Shown here in pieces: positions 7,548 to 16,917 of a stretch of DNA of 64,000 bases. A program made the translations under genes and the position numbers. Location of the stretch: positions 1 through 64,000 of the forward strand of contig JAZDOT010000011.1 in the NCBI GenBank assembly GCA_043798355.1, given 5' to 3'. Position 1 is the stretch's first letter; every line of letters begins with the position of its first letter. Under the pieces are notes generated by a model, which saw nothing but the letters and a program-made list of their open reading frames with translations, was not told the origin of the DNA and searched no databases. Origin of the DNA: JAZDOT01 sp043798355. GTDB lineage: Bacteria > Patescibacteriota > Gracilibacteria > Peribacterales > Peribacteraceae.

Positions 7548-10500
7548 ATGCCGCACAATCGCCCTCCAGAACAGCTCTTCGAGAGGCAGAACCTTCGGGA
7601 GAAGGTGTTCCTCGCTTCCCAAGCCGGTCAGGCGGGGGTCACGATCGTCCCCGGAGCACGCTGGGCACTCCACTATCCGGAGGAGGGGGCTGCCCGTACG
7701 CGGGTGCTCCAGGGATTGCTGGACGGGAACGCGACGGTTGCAGAAGCGGCGAATGCTCTGAAACCGGATGCCTTGGTGTATGACGTCAGAGATCTTGAAA
7801 CGCAGGATTTGCAGACGGTCAGCGGAAGAGTCCGCGATATGACCGGGCAAATCCGTGCGACCGATTACCGGCAGTATGCCGAGTTCGTTGCATCTCTGCG
7901 CGGCAAAGATATTCCCCTCGGAGAGATCGATGACCTGTACCGGAGCATCACGCGGGACCGACAACGGCAGAACATGATGCAGGCCATGGTGTCCGAATCC
8001 GCCCGGGAGCAGCTCCAGGGAATGCTCGGAGAGGACGCACGCCGCACCCTGGACGGGTTCACCCGGGAGCGCGGCATGCAGCGCATTCTCTCTGCTCTGA
8101 AACTGCAGCACCGTTCGAGCCAGCGCATCATCGATCCTGCGGAGTGGGCGGCCGCTCTCAGCGGGATGGATCCTCGGGAGCGAGCGCAGTTCTCCGCTCT
8201 TCTTGATCACTATACGCAGTACATCGAGACGGGGAGCGAAGAATCCTATGAAGCCCTTGCGGGGGCAGTACGGGATTCCGTTGGGGCGCTGCAGCAGCAT
8301 GCCGAGGAGCACTGTGCAGCCGAGGAACGATTCGAAGAGGAGCTGGAACAGGAAGGAGCGTCCATGCCGAAGCCCGGCATGGAGGGAGATCTCAGTATCG
8401 ATGCCGATGATCAGGACGAGTACGACACGCGTCCGCCGGGTGAGGAGGGGAAAGGGATGGAGCGCGGACTGCCGCGTGTCCTCTACGAAATCACGCCCTC
8501 CGGAACCAGCAACTATCCCGTTCGGGGGTATTTCTGTCAGGGCCGGAAGAGTTATTTCAATCCTGAAACGAAGAAATGGAGCAAGCGGAAAAGGCTCACA
8601 CCGTACAGCGAGTCCGTTTCCGGAACAGAGCGGCAGACCATCACGGGGCTGACGGCGGACGGGCTCAAGGCACTTCCGGTTCATGCAGGCCATGCGGTGG
8701 ATGCATCCTCGCTGCACAGAGAGGGTGGCGGTCCGCTACCAAAGATCTTTCGCGATCAGAACGGATGTTTCTACCTTTCCGGCAGCGGCGGAGCGATGCG
8801 TTTCTCCATTGATTATCTCAAAGAGGAACGACCGTTCATCGGTCCTCCGGTTCCCGAGGATACGCAGCTGCTCACCGACCAGGAACTCTCTTTGAGGACG
8901 GAAGCGTTCCTCCGCCAGCTCACGGGATCTCCCGTCGGGAAGGCGGAGCAGATCCAGCGTTTCGTCTTCCGCTCCCACACCTATCCGGCAGGCGGGGACC
9001 TGAGAGCTGCCCAGGCGCTCCAGCACAAATTGCGCACGGAATCCTCGCCCGAGACATACCTCCCGAATCTCGACCGTTCCAAGTTCCTGGAATGCTACTC
9101 GACACACACGCTCTTCACGCATCTCTGCCGGCGTGCCGGCATCCCCGCGCGGATCGTCTTCGGGCACAAGGTGGACGGTGCACATGACGGCAAGGTGCGG
9201 ATCACGGAAAATACCGGACATGCGTGGGCGGAGGTGTGGGACTCTGCCTCCTGGCGGCGTATCGATGCCACACCACCTCCCGAACCGGAGAAGAAGAAGC
9301 CGGACGAAGAGGAGCAGCGCGGACAGCCGACGCCGTCGGATGAAGCGGATGATGGCGGCCTCCCCCCGCCCGATGCCGACGAGCAACTCACCAAGGACGT
9401 GCGGGACCGCACACAGCAGACCGCCGATGCCGTGCAGAGTGCAGAGCAGGCGACGGCAGAGGAAGTAGAGAAGGGGAAGCAGAACAACGCGGAGGCGGAG
9501 CGGGAACTGAGCAACATGGAGAAGAAGAAACAGGAACTCTCCGATCGGGTGCAGAAAGCGGAGAAGTTCGAAGATCTCCGGAAGATCGAGCAGGACATTG
9601 AACGGGATCATCTCCTGGAGGATATGGAGGAGGAGATACGTGACAAAGCGGAAACCAAGCGCGAGGAGATGAAGGAGAACATGAAGAAGGATCTCTCGGA
9701 TATGGAGAAAGACGGATTCATGGATGCCGAGAAGAAAGAGGAGCTGAAGCGCGCACTGGAGCGGGAGGATGGCAGGGCGCTCGACGCTCTCCGCGAGCTG
9801 GTCGAGCGTGAGGCGAAGAAGTTCCGCGAGTTTCAGACGCTTCGGCGCGAAGTGCTCCCAATGGTGGACCGGTGGTTCCGGTTCTTCGTCGAACATCTCC
9901 CGAAGCAGGAGGAAGTGGACAGAGATAGGGATACCGTCGCTCGGCAGGGTCTTTTGGATCAGCGGGCCATGCGCAATCCGCGGAATTGGCTGATGGGCAC
10001 CGTCAAGAATCCGCGCGTGGTGCGCCCTTCAGTCCAGCCGCGGTTCATCGCGGCGGTCGTTCTCGATATCAGCGGATCCATGAAAGACGGGGGCAAGATG
10101 AAGAGTGCCCGCAAATTCATGGTGTTCCTGAGCGAGCTCTTCGATCGTATCGGGAAGGAATTCGGATACATCCGCTCCGCGCTCTCTGTCTTCTCAGACG
10201 CCGTGCACGAGGTCAAGACCTACGAGCAGGAGTACGGCTCGCAGCGGCGCTACCCGTATGCCGACGGCAGGGAGTCCACGGTGAAAGTGCGCCTCATGGA
10301 GCAGACGGAGCATCCTTCCGGCGGGACGAACATGCTGGAGGCGGTGACGCGGGCGGGAAAGGACATCACGCGGGAGAAGAGCCGGTACCCCGACCACCTC
10401 TCGGCGCTGTACTTCGTCGGCGACGGCGGGGACACCTGTAAGAACCAGGACGCCATCCGAAGTTTTTTGGCCTGCAACAAGGACAAGGGCGGACTCGGGC

Positions 10501-10682
10501 AACACATGAAGCGCGCCGTCATGCTCGGCGACGAAGATCAGCGCCGCATCCTCGCAGATCTCTTCGGCGACGCGAATACGACCGTCGCCGACTCCTTTGA
10601 GGGGCTCGTCCAGCGCAGCATGCAGAGCATCGCACATGACATTGAGGCGTACATGAAGCGTTTCGAGGCACCACCTTCATAG
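7548..10682 (+). CDS. Transglutaminase-like and VWA-domain protein, partner of the MoxR-type ATPase
   Basis: 1044 residues. The ATG at 7548 follows the ATPase stop by 17 bp; longer upstream frames would lie inside the ATPase gene. A helical N-terminal half leads to a transglutaminase-like domain with a probable Cys516-His558-Asp573 triad (LECYSTHTLF, NTGHAWAEVW, RRIDATPPP). Residues about 600-760 are highly charged coiled coil. The C-terminus is a VWA domain with an intact MIDAS: DISGS at 840-844, Thr in GGTNM (927) and a late Asp in VGDGGD. No signal peptide or membrane segment is seen, so it probably acts in the cytoplasm. MoxR/VWA pairs are known as remodelling systems; adding a transglutaminase fold suggests protein processing or crosslinking, but this is inference. 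Confidence 0.82.
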   Translation: MPHNRPPEQLFERQNLREKVFLASQAGQAGVTIVPGARWALHYPEEGAARTRVLQGLLDGNATVAEAANALKPDALVYDVRDLETQDLQTVSGRVRDMTGQIRATDYRQYAEFVASLRGKDIPLGEIDDLYRSITRDRQRQNMMQAMVSESAREQLQGMLGEDARRTLDGFTRERGMQRILSALKLQHRSSQRIIDPAEWAAALSGMDPRERAQFSALLDHYTQYIETGSEESYEALAGAVRDSVGALQQHAEEHCAAEERFEEELEQEGASMPKPGMEGDLSIDADDQDEYDTRPPGEEGKGMERGLPRVLYEITPSGTSNYPVRGYFCQGRKSYFNPETKKWSKRKRLTPYSESVSGTERQTITGLTADGLKALPVHAGHAVDASSLHREGGGPLPKIFRDQNGCFYLSGSGGAMRFSIDYLKEERPFIGPPVPEDTQLLTDQELSLRTEAFLRQLTGSPVGKAEQIQRFVFRSHTYPAGGDLRAAQALQHKLRTESSPETYLPNLDRSKFLECYSTHTLFTHLCRRAGIPARIVFGHKVDGAHDGKVRITENTGHAWAEVWDSASWRRIDATPPPEPEKKKPDEEEQRGQPTPSDEADDGGLPPPDADEQLTKDVRDRTQQTADAVQSAEQATAEEVEKGKQNNAEAERELSNMEKKKQELSDRVQKAEKFEDLRKIEQDIERDHLLEDMEEEIRDKAETKREEMKENMKKDLSDMEKDGFMDAEKKEELKRALEREDGRALDALRELVEREAKKFREFQTLRREVLPMVDRWFRFFVEHLPKQEEVDRDRDTVARQGLLDQRAMRNPRNWLMGTVKNPRVVRPSVQPRFIAAVVLDISGSMKDGGKMKSARKFMVFLSELFDRIGKEFGYIRSALSVFSDAVHEVKTYEQEYGSQRRYPYADGRESTVKVRLMEQTEHPSGGTNMLEAVTRAGKDITREKSRYPDHLSALYFVGDGGDTCKNQDAIRSFLACNKDKGGLGQHMKRAVMLGDEDQRRILADLFGDANTTVADSFEGLVQRSMQSIAHDIEAYMKRFEAPPS

Positions 10683-10719
10683 GCGTTGCTATCAGAACAT
10701 TTCTCTTCAGTCGATTTGA

Positions 10720-11610
10720 TTATTGGAATCGTTTGAGGATTTCGCTCACATCCACGATCCCCACTTCTTCCACAGGGGCGGTTCCGACCCCCTCACGCGC
10801 TTTCAGGCACTCGAGGAAATTCGGTTGATCTTCATTCTGGTACAGAACACCAGTCGCGATCTTCTCTTCTGTATCGACCGCGATTGTTCTAGCCGCCTCG
10901 AAATCGGTGGCATCATATTTGTTCAGATCCTGTACGTCATAACAGCGTTCGAGGAGCCACTCGTGCGTTGCCCAGGAATTGTAGGTGGGGCAGGCCTGCA
11001 GGACATCGACGTACGCGAAGCCGCGGTGTGCGAGTGCGGCCTTGAGGATCTCTCTGAGCTGCGGGATATCGCCGGAGAATCCGCGCGCGACGAACGTGGG
11101 ACGCAGCGCGAAGACGAAATCCATACTGTTCAGTGTTTCTTCGGGGATGCCGTTCGGGGAACTGTTCATTGTGCGGCCTTTCTTCGTGAGCGCGCTCGCC
11201 TGTCCCGTTGTGAGGCCGTAGTTGCCGTTATTGTGCATGATGAAGGTCACGGGATAGTTCGAGCGGACGGCGTGCACGAGGTGGCCGACCCCTTCGGAAA
11301 ACGTGGCCCCGTCTCCGCCGAAGGCGATCACGTGCAGATTCGGATTCGAAATCTTGGCACCGGCGGCCAGAGGGATGACGCGACCGTGCAGGCCGTGGAA
11401 GCGGTACCCGCCGATCTTGTCCGCCATGTTGCCGTGGCAGCCGACGTCGAAGCAGAGCAGCGCATCTTTCGGTTGGATCTTGGATTCCACGAGTGCGCGC
11501 TTCACGGCCGTCCAGATGCCAAAGTCGCCGCAGCCGTCGCACCAGGTACAGAGATTTTGAGATGCATAGTCTTGCATTGTCGGGCCGGAGACGGAAAGAG
11601 GAAGTTCCAT
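10720..11610 (-). CDS. korB: 2-oxoacid:ferredoxin oxidoreductase, beta (TPP-binding) subunit
   Basis: 296 residues, the usual length for KorB/PorB. It has the N-terminal CxxCxGC iron-sulfur motif (CTWCDGCGD) and the TPP-binding GDGATFSEG with the later NNGNYGLTTGQ. With the alpha/gamma subunit upstream (11614-13431, 3-bp gap) it forms the enzyme that oxidises a 2-oxoacid plus CoA to acyl-CoA and CO2 while reducing ferredoxin, or runs in reverse. The substrate (2-oxoglutarate, pyruvate or branched-chain) cannot be told from sequence alone. Gene order alpha/gamma then beta and the tiny spacing support one transcript. Confidence 0.92.
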   Translation of the reverse strand: MELPLSVSGPTMQDYASQNLCTWCDGCGDFGIWTAVKRALVESKIQPKDALLCFDVGCHGNMADKIGGYRFHGLHGRVIPLAAGAKISNPNLHVIAFGGDGATFSEGVGHLVHAVRSNYPVTFIMHNNGNYGLTTGQASALTKKGRTMNSSPNGIPEETLNSMDFVFALRPTFVARGFSGDIPQLREILKAALAHRGFAYVDVLQACPTYNSWATHEWLLERCYDVQDLNKYDATDFEAARTIAVDTEEKIATGVLYQNEDQPNFLECLKAREGVGTAPVEEVGIVDVSEILKRFQ

Positions 11611-11640
11611 CGTTTACTGGTTTACTGGTTTACTGGTTTG
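11611..11640. repeat. 8-nt tandem repeat (TTTACTGG x3) at the korA/korB junction
   Basis: Three perfect TTTACTGG units cover the korA stop and the gap before korB. In korA they encode SKPVNQ. Confidence 0.8.
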
Positions 11641-13431
11641 GAGGAAAACGGCTATGCGGTCTGCCAATTCATCAGAGAAGAACGGCCTTCCGTCATACTT
11701 CAAAATGCTGTGTGTGAAATCCTTTCCGCAGGTTTGTTTAAGTAACTGGCCCAATTGCCCCTGCTGATTCCCTTCAATGAGAATTGTCTGCTTTGCTGCT
11801 GCCGCGAGCTCCTCGAACCGAGCGGTTTTCATCGGCCAGAGGTGCGTGTAGTGAAGATAGCCGATGCGGAGCTTTGAGCTTTGAGCTGTGAGCTTTGAGC
11901 TCTCCAAAGCATCGAGGACGGCTCCTTTGGTGCTGCCCCATCCCACCAGGAGCACATCGATTTGAAGACAATTATCAATTATCAATTTTCCATTTTCAAT
12001 TACGTACAGTTCCGGTTCCGGCAGCTCCCTCCGGATTGTCTCCGTTTTTCGCATCCTCTTCTCCATCTGTTCACGCGCGTTGCCAGGGGCTTCCGATGAA
12101 TTTCCTTCGCTCGTATGTTCGTCCCCCTGCGCGCAGTACGGCGCGGCATCACTCCCCGGGAGCCACCTCTTCGAGACGCCGTCGGGAACGGACGGATCGT
12201 AGCGCTCTTCGGCAGTGAGCAGTTGCCATTCCTTCGGGTCCGTCACCAGGTTCCCGCGTTCGAGCTTCGTCGAAGACTGATCGAAATGGGGAACGGTGAA
12301 AAGCGCTTCCGCAACGTGTTTGTCGGTCAGCACAATCACGGGCGTCTGGAATTTCTCCGCGAGATTGAATGCACGCGGCATCAGGTGGAATGCATCATGG
12401 GCATCACCCGCAGCGAGGACAATGCGGGGGAATTCTCCATGGGAGGAGTGGATGGCGAGGAGCAGATCCCCCTGCGCTGTCCATGTCGGCAGGCCCGTCG
12501 CGGGTCCCGGTCTCTGTGCGAGGACGACGACCATGGGCGTTTCGGTCATGCCCGCAAGCGAGACGGTTTCGGTCATGAGGTCGTACCCGCCCCCCGAGGT
12601 TGCGGTCATGGCGCGGGTACCCGCGTGCATGGCGCCGACCACCATCTGCGCCGCCGTGATCTCGTCCTCGGCCTGCTTCACGACCATGTGCGTCTCGTTC
12701 TGGAGATCGGCGATGAAGGTCAGGAGCGGACTCGCGGGAGTCATGGGATACCCGGCGAAGACGCGGCATCCGGCATGGATGATGCCGAGTCCCATGGCCT
12801 GACTGCCGGTGAGAAGGAGCTGCGCCTGCCAGTGTTCCTCCGGCTGCGGCAGCGCGATCGTCAGGTCGCTCGCATGCTCTGCGTGGTACTTCACTCCCTC
12901 CCCGATGCAGGCGAAGTTGAGTTCCAGAAGATCCTTCTTATGGCCGAATTGTTCGCGGACCAGCTCTTTGAGTTCTTCTCCGCTCCGTCCCAGAAGCGAC
13001 CAGACGATGGCGGTGATGAGAACGTTCCCGAGAATGGGTTTTGCGCGGAGCGTCTTCAGGATCTCTTCCGTTGGCAGGTACAGGATCCGGATACGGTTCT
13101 GTTCGACGAAGGCGATGTCCTCCGCGCTCTTGAACTTCCACTGCGGGGTTTGATGGATGAGGATGCCGCCCCCCTTGAGGTCGCGGAGATTCCTCACGAT
13201 GCCGTGATGATCGAACGAAACGACGATATCCTTTTTCGTGTAGGTGCTCTGCACGGACTCATTGCTCATATCCAAGTGGTAGCTCGAGTGCCCTCCTTTG
13301 ATGAGGGACATATAGGCGCGGTATCCGAACACGCAGTACCCCGCGCGCTTGAGGCCTTTCGCGCACATCTCGCCGACGGAGTTCACTCCCTGACCCTGCG
13401 CGCCGACGATCTTGATTGCGATGCGTGACAT
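11614..13431 (-). CDS. korA: 2-oxoacid:ferredoxin oxidoreductase, fused gamma-alpha subunit
   Basis: 605 residues. Residues 1-180 are the gamma domain (starts MSRIAIKIVGAQGQGV, with GGHSSYHL). Residues 200-400 are the pyrimidine-binding alpha domain (GYPMTPASP, TSGGGYDLMTE). The C-terminal transketolase-like part has VGWGSTKGAV. Two in-frame insertions made of 7-nt repeats interrupt the C-terminal part: about residues 476-489 (nt 11967-12001) and 509-521 (nt 11868-11905). Both sit beside conserved strands. The last codons and the korB leader are an 8-nt tandem repeat (11611-11640). The enzyme should still fold because both insertions lie in surface loops, but this is inference. Confidence 0.92.
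   Translation of the reverse strand: MSRIAIKIVGAQGQGVNSVGEMCAKGLKRAGYCVFGYRAYMSLIKGGHSSYHLDMSNESVQSTYTKKDIVVSFDHHGIVRNLRDLKGGGILIHQTPQWKFKSAEDIAFVEQNRIRILYLPTEEILKTLRAKPILGNVLITAIVWSLLGRSGEELKELVREQFGHKKDLLELNFACIGEGVKYHAEHASDLTIALPQPEEHWQAQLLLTGSQAMGLGIIHAGCRVFAGYPMTPASPLLTFIADLQNETHMVVKQAEDEITAAQMVVGAMHAGTRAMTATSGGGYDLMTETVSLAGMTETPMVVVLAQRPGPATGLPTWTAQGDLLLAIHSSHGEFPRIVLAAGDAHDAFHLMPRAFNLAEKFQTPVIVLTDKHVAEALFTVPHFDQSSTKLERGNLVTDPKEWQLLTAEERYDPSVPDGVSKRWLPGSDAAPYCAQGDEHTSEGNSSEAPGNAREQMEKRMRKTETIRRELPEPELYVIENGKLIIDNCLQIDVLLVGWGSTKGAVLDALESSKLTAQSSKLRIGYLHYTHLWPMKTARFEELAAAAKQTILIEGNQQGQLGQLLKQTCGKDFTHSILKYDGRPFFSDELADRIAVFLQTSKPVNQ
11868..11905. repeat. 7-nt tandem array (GAGCTTT) inside korA
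   Basis: GAGCTTT, GAGCTTT, GAGCTGT, GAGCTTT, GAGCTCT in a row, read in frame as part of KorA (SSKLTAQSSKLR). Confidence 0.85.
11967..12001. repeat. 7-nt tandem array (TCAATTA) inside korA
   Basis: Five units: ACAATTA, TCAATTA, TCAATTT, TCCATTT, TCAATTA. They are read in frame as VIENGKLIIDNC in KorA. The same heptamer occurs in intergenic arrays at 2938, 20662, 36923, 46713 and 47275. Confidence 0.85.
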
Positions 13432-13452
13432 TTATGATGAGTGAAGCTGCTT

Positions 13453-13559
13453 GGAAGGTTTTTCGTTAATCGTTTTTCGTTTTTCGTTACCGCATTCTGC
13501 CATCATCGACATGGATGAGCGAAGAACAAAAAACCAAAAACCAAAAACCAAAAACTTCA
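13453..13559. repeat. Inverted pair of 7-nt arrays (TTTTCGT ... CCAAAAA)
   Basis: Left arm has GTTTTTC units, right arm has three to four CCAAAAA units, with about 35 nt between. Fills the gap between flavodoxin and korA. Confidence 0.7.
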
Positions 13560-13562
13560 TGT

Positions 13563-14027
13563 TCACTGGGAGAGGAATTGTAAAAGTTTTTCACAAAATA
13601 CGCGGACTCTGTCTTCCTGTCCGTACGGTTCTCCGATGATGAGGAGAGGAGAAAGCCCGGAGATACCGTTGTGCTTGAGAACGAATTGGGTCAGGTGCTC
13701 AGTGGCGCGGGCAGTATAGTAATAGCGGCTGTCTCCCAGCGCGATCAGGGCGCACGGTTTTTTCTTGAGATCGATGTCTTTCGAGCGGTCATTCAAGAGC
13801 GTGTGCATGAAGGGGTGGAGTTGCCCTTCGGTTCCGCCCGTGTTCCACGTGCCGCAGGCAAGAAGGAGAACGTCGCTTTTCAGCAGATCTTCCGGCTGCG
13901 TCTGTTCCGCCCGTTGAACGGAGATCTTCAGTTTCGGCGCATGCTCCTTCAAAAACGCTTGCAGCGTCTCGATGACGTACTCCGTGTGGCCGCTGCCGGT
14001 GGCGTAGATGATGGAGAGGCTGCGCAT
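13563..14027 (-). CDS. Flavodoxin
   Basis: 154 residues with the flavodoxin fold: N-terminal strand IIYATGSGHTEYVI forming the FMN phosphate loop (TGSGHT), a second FMN region LLACGTWNTGG, and a third loop LGDSRYYYTA. It is a small soluble electron carrier that can replace ferredoxin. It lies just downstream of korAB on the same strand, which makes it a good candidate electron acceptor or donor for that enzyme. The 132-bp gap holding repeat arms makes co-transcription uncertain. Confidence 0.9.
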   Translation of the reverse strand: MRSLSIIYATGSGHTEYVIETLQAFLKEHAPKLKISVQRAEQTQPEDLLKSDVLLLACGTWNTGGTEGQLHPFMHTLLNDRSKDIDLKKKPCALIALGDSRYYYTARATEHLTQFVLKHNGISGLSPLLIIGEPYGQEDRVRVFCEKLLQFLSQ

Positions 14028-14112
14028 GGATCGCCGGTATTGTAGCGCAGTTGAATTGTGTTGGCTTAGAAATCCTCAGGAGTTTCGGGTGATTTTTTGT
14101 ATGTGTTTTGTT

Positions 14113-14233
14113 TTTCCCTCTCCCCCTTCCCCCTCCCCCGGTGGGGGAGGGGGAATGTCTTGAAGCTCCCTTCCCCCGCTCGTAGACCCTGAGCGGAGCC
14201 GAAGGGCGGGGGAAGGGTTGGGGAAGAGGGAAA
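14113..14233. mobile_element. MITE-like purine/pyrimidine palindromic element
   Basis: Begins TTTCCCTCTCCCCC and ends with the inverted GGGGAAGAGGGAAA. Internal palindromes include CCCTCCCCC/GGGGGAGGG and a CTGAGCGGAGCCGAAGGG box. The same element is found nested in the repeat at 26436-26648. The surrounding gap (14028-14371) holds no credible gene. Confidence 0.65.
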
Positions 14234-14371
14234 TGCAGAGCGAAAGACCTTGGATGATGGAGAAGATGCGTGTGGATCAATGCAGAGGAGAACTGATTCA
14301 GATGCAAGAGTGTGGTCAGCCCACCCCAAGGACTCTCCCCAAGTTGTCGGTTTTTCCAGTAGTTTCCTGAC

Positions 14372-15319
14372 TCAGTGTTTCACAATGTGCTCCGGTATTT
14401 CCTTTCGCTTCCATTGTTCAATGGAAAGGAAGGCGTCTTCATACATGTTCTTCATGCTCTCATCCGTGTAGAACGCGATGTGCGGCGTGGTGACGACATT
14501 CGGGAACCCTATGAGCTCTTTGTTCTCCGCGAAGTTCTTCTCGTGTTCGAGGACATCGAGGAGCGCGAAAGCGATTTTCCTGCTCTTGAGGGCGGAAACG
14601 AGGGCGGGGGAATCGATCAGCGCCCCGCGGGCGGTATTCACGAGGATGACGCCGTTTTTCATTTTGGCGAAGGCCTGCGCATCGAGGATGTGTTCGGTTT
14701 CCTTGAGGGCGGGCAGGTGCAGCGTGATGATGTCGCTCTCCGCGAGGAGGTGAGCGAGGGGAACGTACTCGACGCCGAGGAGATCGGTGAGTTCCGGTAC
14801 GCGAACGTGATCGGTCGCGAGGATCTTCATGGCAAATCCATGGGCGATCTGCGCGACCTTGCGCCCGATCTTTCCTGTTCCGACGATGCCGATGGTCTTG
14901 CCACGGAGCGTCATACCCCGAAGTCCCAGATAGTCGAATGTGCCGCCCTCCACGCGCTCGTCGCCTTCGCGCACATGTCTGAGAGCGCTGAGGAGAAGTG
15001 CGAAAACGTGTTCGGCGATGACGTGCGATCCGTAGTCGGGGACGTTGCAGACCGTGATGCCGCGCTCTTTGCATGCCGTGAGGTCGATGTGGTCGAAGCC
15101 GACCGATCGTGTCGCGATCAGCTTCAACTTCGGTAATTTCGCGATCATCTCTTTTGTGAACTGTGAGTAGATGAAGCAGGAGATGATTTCGGCTGTAGAG
15201 CACTGTTCAGTGACCCCTGCGTCCTGCGCGCATCTGGACAGAATGAGGCTGTCCGGATACCGTTCGAGGACCGTTTTTTGATCCTGCGGTTCTACTTCGA
15301 GGAAGATCATGTTCGGCAT
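14372..15319 (-). CDS. D-isomer-specific 2-hydroxyacid dehydrogenase
   Basis: 315 residues, normal for the D-lactate/D-2-hydroxyacid dehydrogenase family. It has the NAD-binding GTGKIGR, the catalytic Arg in NTARGALID, Glu in DVLEHE and His in TTPHIAFYT. It reduces 2-oxoacids to D-2-hydroxyacids with NADH; lactate is the usual guess, but substrate is not readable here. The ATG at 15319 overlaps the leuA stop by one base (TGATG), suggesting translational coupling. A TATAAT box (15331-15326) inside the last leuA codons lies 6 nt before the ATG and may give an extra leaderless transcript. Confidence 0.9.
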   Translation of the reverse strand: MPNMIFLEVEPQDQKTVLERYPDSLILSRCAQDAGVTEQCSTAEIISCFIYSQFTKEMIAKLPKLKLIATRSVGFDHIDLTACKERGITVCNVPDYGSHVIAEHVFALLLSALRHVREGDERVEGGTFDYLGLRGMTLRGKTIGIVGTGKIGRKVAQIAHGFAMKILATDHVRVPELTDLLGVEYVPLAHLLAESDIITLHLPALKETEHILDAQAFAKMKNGVILVNTARGALIDSPALVSALKSRKIAFALLDVLEHEKNFAENKELIGFPNVVTTPHIAFYTDESMKNMYEDAFLSIEQWKRKEIPEHIVKH

Positions 15320-16917
15320 CAGGCCATTATAGCACGTTTGGGCTTCCGTTGCATCGTTTCCCCGTACTCCCCGATGGCGATCAGCGTATTGCACGCGGCG
15401 ATGTGCGCGTCGAGGAGCGCATCTGCGGAATCGGTCTCCCGGACGGTTCTGCTGACCGTACATCCGTTCGTGAGCGTCGCGGTGATCTCGGCCGGCGCAG
15501 CCGATCCGCCGATGGGATTGGTGAGATTGAGTCCCCCTGCCGGCACATCAAGATTGGGGATGACGGTCCTCATACCGCAGACGAAGGCGTCGATCGCACC
15601 TTCCTTTTGACCGGATGCAACTCCCCGGATGGTTTTGCCATCCCGTGTCGTGATGACGACGGAGGCAGGTTTTCCTCTTCGGGTTCTCTCTTTCCGTACG
15701 GAGACGATGAACGGATTGTTTCCCGTGAGCTCTTCCACCATGGGGAAGTACACCTCTTCCAGCAGCTCTTCGTCGGTGACGTACTTGCCTCGACCATGCT
15801 CAATCTTCTCATCCGCAAGCGTCTTGAAGCGTTCGCGCAGCGTAATGCGGTCATCCGCACTGAGTGGCATTCCTCTCTTATATAAGCGGTCTGTGAGAGC
15901 TCCGGTGCCTGAGTGTTTTCCCAAGACCAGGTCGCTGCGCTTTCTGCCGACATCCTGCGGACGTATAATCTCGTATGTACTCCGTTCTTTCAGAAAACCA
16001 TCCTGATGAATTCCTGCTTCGTGCGCGAACGCATTTTTGCCGACGATGGCTTTGTTTCGCTGCTTGGGAATGGTGTGGCGCTCCACCAGATCGCTCACTT
16101 CCACGAGACGTTTCGTCCGGATATTGGTCGTCGTCCGGTACACGTCCTGTCGCGTGCGCATGGCCATCACGACTTCCTCCAGTGCACAGTTGCCCGCGCG
16201 CTCACCGATGCCGTTGATTGTGCACTCAATCTGCCCCGCTCCCGCTTCGACGGCGGCAAGGCTGTTGGCCGTTGCCAATCCCAGATCGTTGTGGCAGTGG
16301 ACGCTGATGACGGCTCCCCGGATATTCGGCACTCGTTGCCGCAGGGTATGAATGAGGTTGTGCATCCGGGTGGGAGTCGCGTAGCCGACCGTATCCGGAA
16401 TGTTCACGGTCGTTGCGCCCGCAGCTATGGCCGCACGAACGACCTTGCAGAGGAAATCGATCTCCGTGCGGACCGCATCTTCGGGGGAAAATTCGATGTC
16501 ATCACAGTATCCCTTCGCCCGTTCGACGCCCGCCACTGCCCGTCGGATAACTTCCTCTTTCGACATGCCGAGCTTGTTTTCGCGATGGATGGCGCTCGTT
16601 GCGAGGAAGACGTGGATGCGCGGATGGCGGGCAGGTTGCACTGCGTCCCATGCCCGGTCGATGTCCTCAGGGCAGCAGCGCGCCAGTCCGCAGATGGTCG
16701 CTCTCCGGACTTCCCTTGCGATACTGGCAACTGATTCAAAATCGCCCGGTGATGCGATGGGGAAGCCGGCCTCGATGACATCCACTCCGAGCTTTTGGAG
16801 CGCCAATGCGATTTCCATTTTCTGATCGAGCGTCATGGAGCAGCCCGGCGACTGCTCGCCATCACGCAGTGTCGTGTCGAAGATTTTGACTTCTTGGGTG
16901 GATCCTCTGTGTGCCAT
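15319..16917 (-). CDS. leuA: 2-isopropylmalate synthase (HMGL-like family)
   Basis: 532 residues: TIM-barrel catalytic domain with DTTLRDGEQSPG near residue 15, HCHNDLGLATAN metal-binding motif, NGIGERAGN, and a full C-terminal LeuA dimer regulatory domain (about 400-520). It condenses 2-oxoisovalerate with acetyl-CoA in leucine synthesis; citramalate or homocitrate synthases share the fold and cannot be excluded. No leuBCD genes are in the window. The start at 16917 (MAHRGSTQEVKIFDTT) follows a -10-like TATACC by about 19 nt; an ATG at 16953 would add 12 residues. Overlaps the downstream dehydrogenase by one base. Confidence 0.9.
   Translation of the reverse strand: MAHRGSTQEVKIFDTTLRDGEQSPGCSMTLDQKMEIALALQKLGVDVIEAGFPIASPGDFESVASIAREVRRATICGLARCCPEDIDRAWDAVQPARHPRIHVFLATSAIHRENKLGMSKEEVIRRAVAGVERAKGYCDDIEFSPEDAVRTEIDFLCKVVRAAIAAGATTVNIPDTVGYATPTRMHNLIHTLRQRVPNIRGAVISVHCHNDLGLATANSLAAVEAGAGQIECTINGIGERAGNCALEEVVMAMRTRQDVYRTTTNIRTKRLVEVSDLVERHTIPKQRNKAIVGKNAFAHEAGIHQDGFLKERSTYEIIRPQDVGRKRSDLVLGKHSGTGALTDRLYKRGMPLSADDRITLRERFKTLADEKIEHGRGKYVTDEELLEEVYFPMVEELTGNNPFIVSVRKERTRRGKPASVVITTRDGKTIRGVASGQKEGAIDAFVCGMRTVIPNLDVPAGGLNLTNPIGGSAAPAEITATLTNGCTVSRTVRETDSADALLDAHIAACNTLIAIGEYGETMQRKPKRAIMA

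Noticed and set aside
14028..14371. CRISPR array in repeat-rich gaps
   Set aside because: Repeats are palindromic or 7-9 nt tandem units without regular 30-40-nt spacers, and there are no cas genes.
15326..15331. TATAAT before the 2-hydroxyacid dehydrogenase as a sure promoter
   Set aside because: It coincides with the last leuA codons and the genes overlap by one base, so it may be chance; kept only as a possibility.
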